The notes below the pieces were generated by a model. The model saw nothing but the letters and a program-made list of their open reading frames with translations. It searched no databases and was not told the origin of the DNA. 32,218 nt of DNA. Source: Rubrobacteraceae bacterium (GTDB taxonomy: Bacteria; Actinomycetota; Rubrobacteria; Rubrobacterales; Rubrobacteraceae). Shown piece by piece: positions 32,177 to 32,218 of the stretch. The DNA lies in assembly GCA_023511405.1 (NCBI GenBank), contig JAIMBO010000020.1, positions 1 to 32,218 of the forward strand, in the 5' to 3' direction. Both the position numbers and the translations under genes were made by a program. Position 1 is the stretch's first letter, and each line of letters starts with the position of its first letter.

Positions 32177-32189
32177 CTATACGGTATAG
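32177..32189. repeat. Inverted repeat CTATAC-G-GTATAG at right edge
   Basis: A perfect 6-1-6 inverted repeat in the 175-bp region upstream of trkA. It could be an operator, or two overlapping -10-like boxes on opposite strands for a gene beyond the window. The rest of 32092-32218 shows no gene I can support. Confidence 0.35.
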
Positions 32190-32218
32190 GTCGAGAGGGG
32201 ACTTTCTGCGTCCACGAG

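Noticed and set aside
1-32218. CRISPR array, tRNA, rRNA or insertion sequence
   Set aside because: Reading both strands gave no regularly spaced repeats, no tRNA-like or rRNA sequence and no transposase; a covariance-model scan would be needed to exclude small RNAs.

Overview
The window is a dense, high-GC stretch of bacterial chromosome. Genes are tightly packed, often with 4-nt ATGA/GTGA overlaps, and no gap between genes exceeds about 220 bases. I see no rRNA, tRNA, CRISPR array, IS element or phage gene. A MarP-type protease, a bacterial terpene cyclase, ATG/GTG/TTG starts and many -10 boxes lying only 6-7 nt before a start codon (leaderless transcripts) suggest an actinobacterium. The archaeal-style NurA-HerA-Mre11-Rad50 block fits a deep-branching, stress-tolerant lineage such as Rubrobacter. 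That assignment is inference from gene content, not from a marker gene.

Left part (1-9170): the 3' part of an M20 metallopeptidase gene and a 195-aa protein of unknown function precede a four-gene operon encoding NurA nuclease, HerA ATPase, Mre11/SbcD nuclease and Rad50/SbcC ATPase with a zinc hook. This is a complete DNA-end resection set. Next (9194-13555), on the minus strand, is the operon rlmN - YdbS-like PH protein - YdbT-like PH protein. It is divergent from a MarP-like membrane serine protease, which converges on a 66-aa coiled-coil protein.

Middle (13597-20784): an apparently autoregulated TetR gene is followed by an ABC-2 exporter (ATPase plus permease). After a 216-bp leader region comes a 768-aa protein that joins two ATP-binding universal stress domains, three PCP_red-like helical domains and two rubredoxin-like CxxC pairs. 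A plant-type [2Fe-2S] ferredoxin and a membrane GGDEF-EAL protein follow. The fusion protein and its ferredoxin neighbour are the best candidate here for an undescribed system: a stress-linked electron-transfer module, possibly coupled to c-di-GMP.

Right part (20769-32218): an orphan terpene cyclase, a two-component system, a small secreted Gln-rich protein, a 118-aa orphan, a sulfotransferase, a Phd/PIN toxin-antitoxin pair, an ArnT-like membrane glycosyltransferase, and the trkA-trkH potassium uptake operon on the minus strand.
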